Under the pieces are notes generated by a model that did no database searches, was not told the origin of the DNA, and saw nothing but the letters and a program-made list of their open reading frames with translations. Shown one piece after another: positions 25,814-33,354 of a DNA stretch of 33,746 bases. The stretch's first letter is position 1, and each line of letters opens with the position of its first letter. A program made the translations under genes and the position numbers. Source of the stretch: Deinococcus sp. YIM 134068. Its GTDB lineage: Bacteria > Deinococcota > Deinococci > Deinococcales > Deinococcaceae. The DNA lies in contig NZ_JAZHPF010000029.1 in the NCBI RefSeq assembly GCF_036543075.1, positions 1 through 33,746 on the forward strand, read 5' to 3'.

Positions 25814-25829
25814 GCCCGCAGGGCCTCCC

Positions 25830-26474
25830 ATGACTCCCGCCCGCTGGCGTTCCGCCGCGCTCGCCGCGCTGGGTGTTCAGGTCGCGGGGCTGTTCGGTCT
25901 CGCGGCCTATGCGCTGTGGCGGGGCAATCTCGGGCAGGGGGCGTGGTTCACGGCCATCGAGGCGGTTCTGGCGGGGCTGGTCCTCGCGTGGTGGGCGGTG
26001 GTGCTGAGGCGGTTCACGCGGGGGCAGGAGACGCCCACGGAGAACGGAACGTTGCGGGCGTTGCGCTTCACTTTCCCGTGGCTCACGTCCTTCCGGCTGG
26101 TGCTGTGGTTCCTGACCCTGCTGAGCCTGATGACCGGGGCCGCCCCGGAGGCGAACACGGTCGCCCTCACCGCCCTGATGACCGTGTGGCCCGCGAGCAT
26201 CCTCGCCGGGAACGCCGTGTACGGCACCCTGGCCCGCCTCGCGCCCAACCCCGCCGACCTCGTGAGGCGCAGGCGGCTCTCGGAGTGGCTCAATGTCGCC
26301 GCCGCCCTGAGCCTGGCGATGGCCGTCTTCAACGTCGTGCCCATCGCGGGCTTCAGCTCTTCGCCCACCTTGCGCGATCAACTCGTGTACGGCCTGAGCG
26401 GCGCGCTGGACGTGCTCGCCACCCTGCTCGCCCTGCGCGCGGTGCGGGCGGCCCCGGTGGGCGAGGGGGACTGA
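25830..26474 (+). CDS. Integral membrane protein of unknown function
   Basis: The 214-residue product has about six hydrophobic segments (roughly 8-28, 37-60, 80-102, 106-128, 149-172, 182-204) and short charged loops such as RRFTRGQETPTENGT and PADLVRRRRLSEW. No family or catalytic motif is recognised. The ATG follows the octad-repeat element by 16 nt and lacks both a clear Shine-Dalgarno and a -10 box, so it may be read through from gatB. ruvX follows after 31 nt but has its own promoter box. Confidence 0.7.
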   Translation: MTPARWRSAALAALGVQVAGLFGLAAYALWRGNLGQGAWFTAIEAVLAGLVLAWWAVVLRRFTRGQETPTENGTLRALRFTFPWLTSFRLVLWFLTLLSLMTGAAPEANTVALTALMTVWPASILAGNAVYGTLARLAPNPADLVRRRRLSEWLNVAAALSLAMAVFNVVPIAGFSSSPTLRDQLVYGLSGALDVLATLLALRAVRAAPVGEGD

Positions 26475-26505
26475 GGCGGCCCACCCCCTCCGCTACACTC
26501 GCCCC

Positions 26506-26934
26506 ATGACCGAGCCGCGCCCTCCCGCCCCGCCCGTCGTCCTCGCGCTCGACGTGAGCAAGAGCCGCATCGGGTTCGCGGTGAGCGCCGGGCGGCTGGC
26601 CTTCGGGCGGGGCAGCGTGGACCGCAGGAGGCTGCCGCTCGACCTCAAGGCGGTGCGCCTCAAGGTGGAGGAGACGGGGGCGGGCCTCCTCCTGCTCGGC
26701 CTGCCGCTGCGGACGGACGGCGCGCACAGCCCCTCCGCCGACCGGGTGCGCGCCTTCGGGAGAATTCTGGCCGAGCAGGGCTACGCAGTCGCCTACCAGG
26801 ACGAGCGCTTCACTACCCGCCGCGCCCGTGACCTCGGTGCCGCAGACGAGGACGAGGCGGCGGCGGTGCAGATTCTGGAGCTGTACCTGATGGGCCGTGC
26901 CGGGGCGGAGGACCCGACCGACGACGAGGCGTAA
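26506..26934 (+). CDS. ruvX: RuvX/YqgF-family Holliday junction resolvase-like nuclease
   Basis: YqgF proteins have an RNase H fold and act on Holliday junctions or in pre-16S rRNA processing. This 142-residue product has the first-strand Asp in LALDVSKSRIGFAVS (D16), the LLLLGLPLRTDGAHS loop, the second acidic block YQDERFTTRRA (D99, E100), and the DEDEAAAVQILELYL helix holding the third Asp (about D116). The family usually reads ALDxGxxRIG, whereas here Ser replaces Gly at position 18. TACACT (26494-26499) is 6 nt before the ATG. A small gene follows 8 nt after the stop. Confidence 0.9.
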   Translation: MTEPRPPAPPVVLALDVSKSRIGFAVSAGRLAFGRGSVDRRRLPLDLKAVRLKVEETGAGLLLLGLPLRTDGAHSPSADRVRAFGRILAEQGYAVAYQDERFTTRRARDLGAADEDEAAAVQILELYLMGRAGAEDPTDDEA

Positions 26935-26942
26935 GCTGGCGC

Positions 26943-27152
26943 ATGAACGGCAACGCGGGGAGAAGGGGTTGGCTCCGGCAGTTAATGGAACGTCTGGGAA
27001 AGGCCGGAAGCGTCCGGCGGTCACGGGGCTTTCCCCCACGCCGGGACGACGATGAGGGAGACGACGGCCCCGGCGTCCTCGTCCCCGCCGGGCCACGTCC
27101 CCTGCGAGGCGGCGCGCACGCCAGACCGCCCCACGAACGCCCGCCCCGCTGA
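26943..27152 (+). CDS. Small basic protein, hypothetical
   Basis: A possible 69-residue product, rich in Arg, Gly and Pro, beginning MNGNAGRRGWLRQLMERLGK with an amphipathic helix and then a disordered region (FPPRRDDDEGDDGPG). No family is recognised. What argues for reality is a TAAGCT box (26932-26937) 5 nt before the ATG and the close position behind ruvX. The high GC of the region makes chance open frames common, so this remains uncertain. Confidence 0.4.
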   Translation: MNGNAGRRGWLRQLMERLGKAGSVRRSRGFPPRRDDDEGDDGPGVLVPAGPRPLRGGAHARPPHERPPR

Positions 27153-27185
27153 CCGCCCTTCGCTGGACCCGGTTCAGCCTGCCGT

Positions 27186-27191
27186 TAGAAT
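27186..27191 (+). promoter_or_regulatory. -10 box (TAGAAT) of the acyl-CoA synthetase gene
   Basis: TAGAAT would start transcription near 27198 and leave a leader of about 78 nt. That region holds GCCGCC...GGCGGC (27192-27222), a possible 5' hairpin, and a CGGAGG Shine-Dalgarno at 27264-27269. Confidence 0.4.
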
Positions 27192-27275
27192 GCCGCCGTA
27201 CCCGGCTTTCGGTCCCGGCGGCACGCTCACGGTGGGCGGGCCGTGCTGACCGCCTTCCCCCTTCGGAGGTCACCC

Positions 27276-28949
27276 ATGCAAGGCAACATGATGGACGTTC
27301 CCCTCACGATCCCCTTCATTCTGGAGCGTGCCCGCACGATCTTCGCCGAACGGGAGATCGTGAGCCTGCTCGTCGGCGGGCGTGACGAGGCGGGTCAACC
27401 CATTCCCCGCAAGCACCGCACGACCTACGGCGAGGTGGCGAACCGGGCGCTGCGGCTCGCGGCGGGCCTCCAGAGCCTCGGCCTGCAACCGGGCGACCGG
27501 GTGGCGACCCTCGCGGTGAATTCCTTCCGGCACCTGGAGGCGTACCTGGGCGTGCCCAGCGGCGGCTTCGTCCTTCACACCGTCAACATCCGCCTGCACG
27601 CCGAGCAGATCGCGTGGATTCTCAACCATGCGGAAGACCGGGTGCTGATCGTCGAGAACGTCTTCGCGGCCCTGATTCCGGCCATCCGCGCCGCCTGCCC
27701 GAGGATCGAGCGGGTGTTCGTGCTGGGGCCGACGCCGCAGCCGGTCGAGGGGGCCGAGGACTACGACGCCTTCGTGACGGGCCACGAACCGCTCGCCCGC
27801 TACCCGCAGATCGGCGAGAACGACGCGGCGGGCATGTGCTACACGAGCGGCACGACCGGCAACCCCAAAGGTGTGATGTACTCCCACCGCTCGACCATCC
27901 TGCATTCCCTCGTCAGCGCCCCGAAGGACGCGCTGAACGTGGGCGAGCGGGACGTGGTGCTGCCCGTCGTGCCCATGTTCCACGTCAACGCCTGGGGGCT
28001 GCCGTACACCTGCGCGATGTACGGCGCGGGGCAGGTCTACGCGGGCGTCTTCAGCGACGGGCGGAGCATCGCCACCCTCTTGCAGGACGAGGCGGTGACG
28101 ATCACGGCGGGCGTGCCGACGATCTGGATGGGCCTCCTCGCCGAACTCGACCGGGCACGGGCCGAGGGCCAGCCCTACGACCTGCACCGCCTGGAGCGGC
28201 TGGTGGTGGGGGGCAGCGCGGCCCCCGAGAGCCTGATCCGCGCCTTCGAGGACCGCCACGACCTCTCGCTCGCCCACGCCTGGGGCATGACGGAGACGCA
28301 CCCGCTGGGCACGGCGAGCGGGGTACCCGTCGGGGTGCCCGAGCGCAGCGACGAGGGCTACGCCCTGCGCGCCAAGCAGGGCCGCCCGGTGCCGCTCGTC
28401 TTCCTCGACCTCCTGAGCGACGACGGTGAGCGGCTGCCCCACGACGGCAAGACGATGGGTCGCCTCATCGCGCGCGGGCCGTGGATCGCCTCGGGCTACT
28501 TCAAGGGCGAGGGCCAGGGCAACTTCTTCGAGCAAGGCGGCGAGCTGTGGTTCGACACGGGCGACATCGCCACGCTGGACGAGCGCGGCTACATGCACAT
28601 TCAGGACCGGGCGAAGGACCTCATCAAGTCGGGCGGCGAATGGATCAGCAGCGTGGACCTGGAGAACGCGATCATGGCCCACCCCGCCGTCGCCCAGTGC
28701 GCGGTGATCGCGATGGACGACCCCAAGTGGGACGAGCGGCCCCTGGCGGTCGTGACCCTGCGCCCTGGAATGAACGTCACCCACGAGGAGATCACCACCT
28801 TCCTCGCCCCCAAATTCGCCAAGTGGTGGCTGCCCGACGCCACCGCCGTGGCCGAGAGCATCCCCATCGGCGCGACGGGCAAGTTTCTCAAGCGCGAGCT
28901 GCGCGAGCAGTACCGGGGCTACCGGGCGGGTGGGGGAGAACAGGGCTAG
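27276..28949 (+). CDS. Long-chain fatty-acid-CoA ligase (AMP-forming)
   Basis: This 557-residue member of the adenylate-forming superfamily activates a carboxylate with ATP and CoA. Motifs are YTSGTTGNPKGV (189-200, P-loop), AWGMTET, WFDTGDIATLDERGYMHIQDR (hinge and ATP-binding Asp), and the catalytic Lys in GKFLKREL near the C-terminus. Overall size and motifs resemble the Thermus long-chain enzyme, so a fatty acid is the likely substrate, but medium-chain or aromatic acids cannot be excluded. The ATG at 27276 is preferred over an in-frame ATG-like start 33 nt upstream because CGGAGG lies 6 nt ahead. A heptad-repeat arm follows the stop. The window also holds an acyl-CoA-binding protein gene. 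Confidence 0.94.
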   Translation: MQGNMMDVPLTIPFILERARTIFAEREIVSLLVGGRDEAGQPIPRKHRTTYGEVANRALRLAAGLQSLGLQPGDRVATLAVNSFRHLEAYLGVPSGGFVLHTVNIRLHAEQIAWILNHAEDRVLIVENVFAALIPAIRAACPRIERVFVLGPTPQPVEGAEDYDAFVTGHEPLARYPQIGENDAAGMCYTSGTTGNPKGVMYSHRSTILHSLVSAPKDALNVGERDVVLPVVPMFHVNAWGLPYTCAMYGAGQVYAGVFSDGRSIATLLQDEAVTITAGVPTIWMGLLAELDRARAEGQPYDLHRLERLVVGGSAAPESLIRAFEDRHDLSLAHAWGMTETHPLGTASGVPVGVPERSDEGYALRAKQGRPVPLVFLDLLSDDGERLPHDGKTMGRLIARGPWIASGYFKGEGQGNFFEQGGELWFDTGDIATLDERGYMHIQDRAKDLIKSGGEWISSVDLENAIMAHPAVAQCAVIAMDDPKWDERPLAVVTLRPGMNVTHEEITTFLAPKFAKWWLPDATAVAESIPIGATGKFLKRELREQYRGYRAGGGEQG

Positions 28950-28963
28950 GAGGGGCGGGGTCG

Positions 28964-28994
28964 GCTGGCCGCTGAAAGCTGACGGCTGGCGGCT
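28964..28994 (-). repeat. Four heptads (NNYCAGC, minus orientation)
   Basis: GCTGGCC, GCTGAAA, GCTGACG, GCTGGCG plus GCT. Read on the minus strand this mixes CCAGC and TCAGC cores, linking the two sub-families. It begins 14 nt after the acyl-CoA ligase stop and has no opposite arm nearby. Confidence 0.8.
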
Positions 28995-29038
28995 CCTTCC
29001 CGACACGTCCTGTCCGCTTTTCCGGGTACGCTGACCTC

Positions 29039-29536
29039 ATGACGACAACCGCAGGGCAGGAGGTCGCCGGGGCGCTGGCGACGGCGGTGGAGGCGGGGAG
29101 CCGCGTGAACGACGTGCTGTGCGCGCACCTGACGCCTGAGATGATGCGGGCGGTCACGCCGGGCGGCGGGATGACGGTCGCCCAGCACCTCGCGCACATG
29201 GCGGGGACGACGAGGGGCTGGCTCTCGGAACTGGACGTGGGCGCGGCGGCCCCCCTCCCCATCCTGTACGACGACACGCGCGAGGACGAGTTCGTGGCGC
29301 AGGAGGACCCCGCGCGGGCGGCGGAGGTCTTGCGCGAGGTCTGGTCGGCGGCCCTGGATACGGCGACCACCGCCGAGGGCACGGGCGAGCTGTCGCACCC
29401 CAGCACGGCCCAGTTCATCACCCACATGCTCATCCACGACGGGCACCACCGGGGGCAAATCCTGCTCGCCCTGAAGGTGAACGGCTTCCCCCTCCCCGAC
29501 GAGGACGCGCTGTGGGGGCCGCTGCGTGGGGAATGA
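29039..29536 (+). CDS. DinB-family protein
   Basis: DinB/YfiT proteins are four-helix bundles with a three-histidine metal site. Several are thiol-dependent transferases and many are expanded in Deinococcus. This 165-residue product shows the first ligand in MTVAQHLAHM (H50) and the HxxxH pair in HMLIHDGHHRGQIL (H133 and H137). The reaction is unknown. TACGCT (29027-29032) is 6 nt before the ATG, so the message is probably leaderless. The next gene overlaps its last 11 nt, indicating translational coupling with the alkyltransferase-like gene. The family was named for a damage-inducible B. subtilis gene, but no DdrO site is seen here. Confidence 0.88.
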   Translation: MTTTAGQEVAGALATAVEAGSRVNDVLCAHLTPEMMRAVTPGGGMTVAQHLAHMAGTTRGWLSELDVGAAAPLPILYDDTREDEFVAQEDPARAAEVLREVWSAALDTATTAEGTGELSHPSTAQFITHMLIHDGHHRGQILLALKVNGFPLPDEDALWGPLRGE

Positions 29537-29921
29537 CGCGCCGGGCGAGGTGTCGGAGGCCAGCTTCCACCAGCGGGTCCGGGCGCTCGTGGCGAGGATT
29601 CCGCCGGGCCGAGTGATGACCTACGGGCAGCTCGCCCTCCTCGCCGGGAGGCCGGGACCGGGCGGCGCGCGGCTGGCGGGCTTCGTGATGGGTGGCCTCC
29701 TGAGCCGGTCCCAAAGTGGCGAGGAGACGTTGCCGTGGCAGCGCGTCATTAACGCGCAGGGCCGCGTCAGCACCCATAAACTCGGCTTCGGCGACGTGCA
29801 GGAGCGGCTGCTGGAGGCCGAGGGCGTGACGTTCGACGAGACCTGGCGCTGCGACCTCGCCCGGTTGCAGTGGTGGCCGGAGGAAGAGGGGCACGGGGAG
29901 CCGCCGGACACGCTGCTGTAG
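29526..29921 (+). CDS. Alkyltransferase-like protein (ATL, MGMT homologue without the active Cys)
   Basis: ATLs bind O6-alkylguanine in DNA but cannot remove the alkyl group. Instead they flag the lesion for nucleotide excision repair. The 131-residue product has the MGMT DNA-binding domain (about 13-105), with RIPPGRVMTYGQLALLAGRPG. At the active site it has LPWQRVINAQGR, so W71 replaces the acceptor Cys of PCHR. Characterised ATLs usually read PWHR, and here Gln follows the Trp. The C-terminal tail is short and acidic. The GTG start overlaps the end of the DinB-like gene by 11 nt. No separate promoter is needed. A heptad-repeat arm begins 5 nt past the stop. Confidence 0.92.
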   Translation: MGNDAPGEVSEASFHQRVRALVARIPPGRVMTYGQLALLAGRPGPGGARLAGFVMGGLLSRSQSGEETLPWQRVINAQGRVSTHKLGFGDVQERLLEAEGVTFDETWRCDLARLQWWPEEEGHGEPPDTLL

Positions 29922-29926
29922 GGAGC

Positions 29927-29954
29927 GGCCAGCCGCCAGCTTCCAGCGGCCAGC
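29927..29954 (+). repeat. Four tandem heptads, NNCCAGC
   Basis: GGCCAGC, CGCCAGC, TTCCAGC, GGCCAGC, uninterrupted, starting 5 nt after the stop of the alkyltransferase-like gene. Single arm. It shares the variable pairs GG, CG and TT with the other members. Confidence 0.82.
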
Positions 29955-29977
29955 GGAGCGTTCAGGCTTCCCCTCAC

Positions 29978-30008
29978 CACTCATCACTCATTTCCCATCA
30001 CCCCTCAT
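29978..30008 (+). repeat. Heptad run with a CTCAT core
   Basis: CACTCAT, CACTCAT, TTCCCAT, then CACCCCTCAT (a unit with three extra bases). The two-variable-plus-five-constant layout matches the TCAGC family but the core is different. It lies 23 nt beyond the preceding CCAGC arm. Confidence 0.5.
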
Positions 30009-30024
30009 CGCGGTGCTCCGTTCC

Positions 30025-30053
30025 GTTGATGGGAGGAAAGCACTCCCATCAAC
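30025..30053. other. Perfect 11-bp hairpin
   Basis: GTTGATGGGAG (30025-30035) and CTCCCATCAAC (30043-30053) are perfect inverted repeats around GAAAGCA. No T run follows, so termination is unlikely to be its sole role. The 300-base stretch 29922-30221 holds no gene, only the two repeat runs, this hairpin, the next one, and the promoter of the following gene. Confidence 0.7.
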
Positions 30054-30097
30054 TCCACTTCGACCGCTCTGCACCACGGGTTCTCGCTCTGCTCGGA

Positions 30098-30134
30098 CCC
30101 CATGAATTGAAGGGCTTGCCTTCAACTCATGGGG
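30098..30134. other. Long hairpin, 15 of 16 bp paired
   Basis: CCCCATGA and TTGAAGG (30098-30113) pair with CCTTCAA and TCATGGGG (30119-30134), with a single A-C mismatch and a 5-nt loop. No T tract follows. It resembles the hairpin at 30025 (TTGATGGG against TTGAAGGG), suggesting related elements. Confidence 0.7.
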
Positions 30135-30221
30135 CCACCGCTGTCAATCCCTCACGCCCATGAGCAAACGGGCAGGACCGGGGAGAACAACGTCCCTGTG
30201 GACGCGGCGTATCCTGACGCC

Positions 30222-31085
30222 ATGAAGCGAACGAGGACGAACCGGAGGGTGGCGGGCGACGCCATGTCCTGGGCGCTGGGCGTGACGCTCGGCCTGATTC
30301 TGGGGGTGGGACTTCTGATCGCCGCGCCGCGCATCGGCAACGCGGCGGGCGAGGCGTCCCCCTCCGCCGAGGGCACCATCGTCTCCGGCACGGGCGAAAC
30401 GCCGGGCGAGGCGGGCACCGAGGGCGGCGGCGGCACGGGCGCGGTGCAGAGCGAGGGCGGCGAGGGCGTCGGGGAGACGGACGCCGCCGGGGGCGAGGGC
30501 ACGGCGGCGGGTGGAGAGGGTGCCACCCAGAGCACCGGGGCCACCCAGACCGGAGCCGGGGCGGAAGGTGGAGGGGGCGCGGCCCAGACCACCGGGGGAC
30601 AGACGACGGGGGCAGCGGGCACCCAGACTCAGGAGGGCGGGACCCAGGCCGGGGCGACCGGCGAGGGGACGAGCGCCCAGGCGCAGGGGGAGAATTCTCA
30701 GGGCACCGCCCCCAACGGCACGGCGGAGGGCACGGCGGGTCAGGCGCAGGGCAACCAGCCGCCCGGAGCGACGGGCGCGGCGGGCGAGAACGACGAGGAG
30801 GCGAGCGGCAACCCCGACACCCGTTCGGTGGCCGAGCAGACGAGCGCGGGCGCGACGGTGGCCCCGCAGGGCGACTCGGCGGCGGACGTGGCCCGAGCCG
30901 AGGGCACGGCGGACGACGTGAACTCCTTCGCCCCCGTCGAGGGAGGTTCCGGCCTCACCGACACCCGCGAGATCGTGGACGGCGACCCCAACACGACCGG
31001 CGAGGGCACGTTGGAGGACAACCCCGACGAGGTGGGTGGCAACCCAGAGAGCGCCCCGCAGAATGGGCAGGATGGCGGGAACTGA
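30222..31085 (+). CDS. Membrane-anchored low-complexity (disordered) protein
   Basis: This 287-residue product has a basic start (MKRTRTNRRV), one membrane segment at about 15-36, and then some 245 residues of low-complexity sequence rich in Gly, Glu, Ala, Thr, Gln and Ser (repeated GEGT, TGAAG, GGEG and QTTG fragments), with no cysteine and very few Lys or aromatic residues. It is almost certainly disordered, acidic and probably exposed outside the cytoplasm. No family is recognised, and a role in the cell envelope or in water retention would be guesswork. TATCCT (30210-30215) lies 6 nt before the ATG, which fixes the start against a longer in-frame reading from 30129. Confidence 0.72.
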   Translation: MKRTRTNRRVAGDAMSWALGVTLGLILGVGLLIAAPRIGNAAGEASPSAEGTIVSGTGETPGEAGTEGGGGTGAVQSEGGEGVGETDAAGGEGTAAGGEGATQSTGATQTGAGAEGGGGAAQTTGGQTTGAAGTQTQEGGTQAGATGEGTSAQAQGENSQGTAPNGTAEGTAGQAQGNQPPGATGAAGENDEEASGNPDTRSVAEQTSAGATVAPQGDSAADVARAEGTADDVNSFAPVEGGSGLTDTREIVDGDPNTTGEGTLEDNPDEVGGNPESAPQNGQDGGN

Positions 31086-31178
31086 GCCGAGAGAACTTTC
31101 CAGCGACGCGCCGCTCCTCCTTGATGGATGGGGCGGCGTGTTTGTTGTCGGGTTGCCGGATTGGAATGTTGGGCAAGC

Positions 31179-31306
31179 GTGGCTCGTCACCCCCTCCCAG
31201 CCTCCCCCTCAAACGCCTGATGTGCAATAGAAAGCCAGCGTGCCGAACGTGCTTTTTACTCCCTCTCCCCTTGCGGGAGAGGGCTGGGGAGAGGGGTGAC
31301 GAGCAC
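31179..31306. repeat. MITE-like 128-bp element with terminal inverted repeats
   Basis: The ends GTGGCTCGTCACCCC and GGGGTGACGAGCAC are inverted repeats of about 14 bp with one extra base, followed inward by CTCCCAGCC/GGCTGGGGAG. Inside is a perfect 9-bp hairpin CCCTCTCCC/GGGAGAGGG (31261-31283) after a T-rich stretch (GCTTTTTACTC). No coding capacity is apparent. The 399-base gap 31086-31484 contains this element, the heptad run at 31410, and a weak hairpin (CGCCGC...GCGGCG, about 31111-31145) that may terminate the preceding gene. Confidence 0.55.
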
Positions 31307-31409
31307 CGCTCGTCCTCTTGTTGGACGACGAAAACGCTTCCACTGCCCAACTCGCAATTCACATCAGGCGTCTCAAGGGGGGAGGGGCCAAAACCCCGCG
31401 CCTTACGTT

Positions 31410-31437
31410 CTGGCGACTGGACGCTGGCGACTGGCGA
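31410..31437 (-). repeat. Four tandem heptads, CTGGCGA type
   Basis: CTGGCGA, CTGGACG, CTGGCGA, CTGGCGA. Read on the minus strand the constant part is CCAG, as in the NNCCAGC family. Single arm, 48 nt before the ABC transporter start. Confidence 0.7.
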
Positions 31438-31484
31438 CCCCCAACCTCACGGTGAGCCGTCCCGTCCCTGCCTACACTCGGCAG

Positions 31485-33323
31485 GTGCGTAAGCCTCCCG
31501 CCAACGACCCCATCCCCACGCGGGAGCTGCTGCGGATTCTGGCCCGCGCGCTCCCGGCGCTGGTGCGGAGTGCGCCCCTGCTCGTCTCGCTGATGCTGCT
31601 GATGGTGGTCGTGCAGGGGTTGGTGCCCGCCGCGACCGTCTTCCTGAGCAAGTGGACGGTGGACGGCATCGGGCGGGTGGCCGCCGGGGGGGAGGCGAAC
31701 CTCACCCTGCTCGCGGTCGCGTGGGCGGGCACGGCGCTCGTCTCGCAACTGACGGCGGTGGCGAGCACGGTCCTCCAGGGGTACGCCGCCGACCACTTCA
31801 CGGTCCAGACGGTGACGGGCCTGATGCGCAAGATGCAGGCCCTCCCCGGCCTCGACGTGGTGGAGGACCCCCGCTTCCACGACGACGTGGAGACCTTGCA
31901 GATGGGTGCCCGCTTCCGGCCCCTGAGCCTCACGGCGACCGTGCTCGGCCTGACCCGCAGCCTCGTCGGCGTGATCGGCGTGGCGGGGGCGCTGCTCACG
32001 GTCGGGTGGTGGGTGCCGCTCGTCGTCGTGGTGGGGATGCTGCCGCTGGCGCGCACGCAGATTCGCCTGCGCGAGATGGGCTGGAGCCTCGCCATCCAGC
32101 GCACCCAGGAGGCCCGCGAACTCTCCTACGACCAGCGCGTCGCCATGCGGCACGAGTACGCGAAGGAGGTGCGGCTCTACGACCTGATGCCGTACCTCAC
32201 CGGGCGCTATCTGAGCAAGGCGCTCGCCTACCAGGGCGTCATGCGCGAGATGCGGAATCGGCAGGTCCTCGGCGTCCTGCCCGCGCAGGCGCTCGCGCTG
32301 GCGGTCACGGCGGGCCTCTTCGCCTACGCGGTCGCGCGGGCGGGCGAGGGTGGGTTGACGGCGGGGGCGGTCGTCCTCGTCATCGGGGCGCTCGCGCAGG
32401 TCCGCGAGGGGCTGGGGGGCATCACCGAGGGGCTGGGGATGGGCACCGAACACCTCCGCTGGTTCCAGAAGTACTACGCCTTCCTCGACGCGAAACCGGG
32501 CGTGGCGTCGCCCACGAATCCCCGGCCCCTTCCCGCCCGCCTCAACCTCACGCTGGAGGGGGTCTCGTTCGCCTACCGGGGCGGCCCGACCGTGCTGGAG
32601 GACGTGAGCCTGACCATCCCCGAGGGGCAGGTCGTCGCCATCGTGGGCGAGAACGGGGCGGGCAAGACCACCCTCGTCAAGCTGCTTCTACGTTTCTACG
32701 ACCCGACCTCCGGGCGCGTGACGGTGGGGGCACCGGGCGAAGCGACCGACCTGCGCGACCTCGATCCCGCCGCATGGAGAACGCAGATCGCCGCCGTCTT
32801 TCAGGATTTCGCCCGCTTCGAGTGGACCCTGCGCGACAACGTGCTGCTGGGCCGACCGGAGGACGACGCGAAGCTCGGGCAGGCCGTAACCGCGAGCGGG
32901 CTGGACGGCGTGCTCCCCCGTCTCGCGGACGGATTGAACACGCGCATCGGGCAGGCGTTCGGCGGCGTGGACCTCTCCGGCGGCCAGTGGCAGAAGCTCG
33001 CCACCGCCCGCGCCCTGTACCGGGATGCCCGGCTCCTCATCCTCGACGAGCCGACCGCCGCGCTCGACCCCCGCAGTGAGGCCGAGGTCTTCGCCGCCTT
33101 TGCCGCCCTCGCGCGGGGCCGCACCACGCTGCTCATCACCCACCGCCTCGGCAGCGTCCTGATGGCCGACCGCATCCTCGTGATGAAATCGGGCCGACTC
33201 ATCGAGGACGGCACCCATGCCAGCCTGCTCGCCAAAGGCGGCGAGTACGCCGAGTTCTGGCGCTTGCAGGCGGGCCAGTACGTCGAGGGAGAGCTGCGGG
33301 AGATGGTGGAGGCTGGGCAATAG
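31485..33323 (+). CDS. ABC transporter, fused permease and ATPase (exporter type)
   Basis: This 612-residue half-transporter has an N-terminal six-helix permease domain (about 25-320) and a C-terminal nucleotide-binding domain. The latter shows Walker A GENGAGKTT (388-396), Q-loop VFQDFARFEWTLRDN, signature LSGGQ (497-501), Walker B LLILDEP (D521, E522) and H-loop THRLGSV. This is the exporter fold of lipid, peptide and drug transporters and would work as a homodimer or with a partner. The substrate is unknown and no partner gene is near. The GTG at 31485 is chosen because TACACT (31473-31478) lies 6 nt upstream. A longer in-frame reading from 31296 would run through two repeat elements. Confidence 0.92.
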   Translation: MRKPPANDPIPTRELLRILARALPALVRSAPLLVSLMLLMVVVQGLVPAATVFLSKWTVDGIGRVAAGGEANLTLLAVAWAGTALVSQLTAVASTVLQGYAADHFTVQTVTGLMRKMQALPGLDVVEDPRFHDDVETLQMGARFRPLSLTATVLGLTRSLVGVIGVAGALLTVGWWVPLVVVVGMLPLARTQIRLREMGWSLAIQRTQEARELSYDQRVAMRHEYAKEVRLYDLMPYLTGRYLSKALAYQGVMREMRNRQVLGVLPAQALALAVTAGLFAYAVARAGEGGLTAGAVVLVIGALAQVREGLGGITEGLGMGTEHLRWFQKYYAFLDAKPGVASPTNPRPLPARLNLTLEGVSFAYRGGPTVLEDVSLTIPEGQVVAIVGENGAGKTTLVKLLLRFYDPTSGRVTVGAPGEATDLRDLDPAAWRTQIAAVFQDFARFEWTLRDNVLLGRPEDDAKLGQAVTASGLDGVLPRLADGLNTRIGQAFGGVDLSGGQWQKLATARALYRDARLLILDEPTAALDPRSEAEVFAAFAALARGRTTLLITHRLGSVLMADRILVMKSGRLIEDGTHASLLAKGGEYAEFWRLQAGQYVEGELREMVEAGQ

Positions 33324-33354
33324 AGGATGAATGTCCACCCCGTCCCCCCGTCCG

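Noticed and set aside
27052..27249. 65-codon plus-strand frame overlapping the small ORF behind ruvX
   Set aside because: It starts inside another frame without a promoter box or ribosome site and ends in the acyl-CoA ligase leader.
31296..31484. In-frame N-terminal extension of the ABC transporter
   Set aside because: The 63 extra codons pass through the MITE-like element and a heptad run, lack hydrophobic or conserved sequence, and the GTG at 31485 has a proper -10 box 6 nt upstream.
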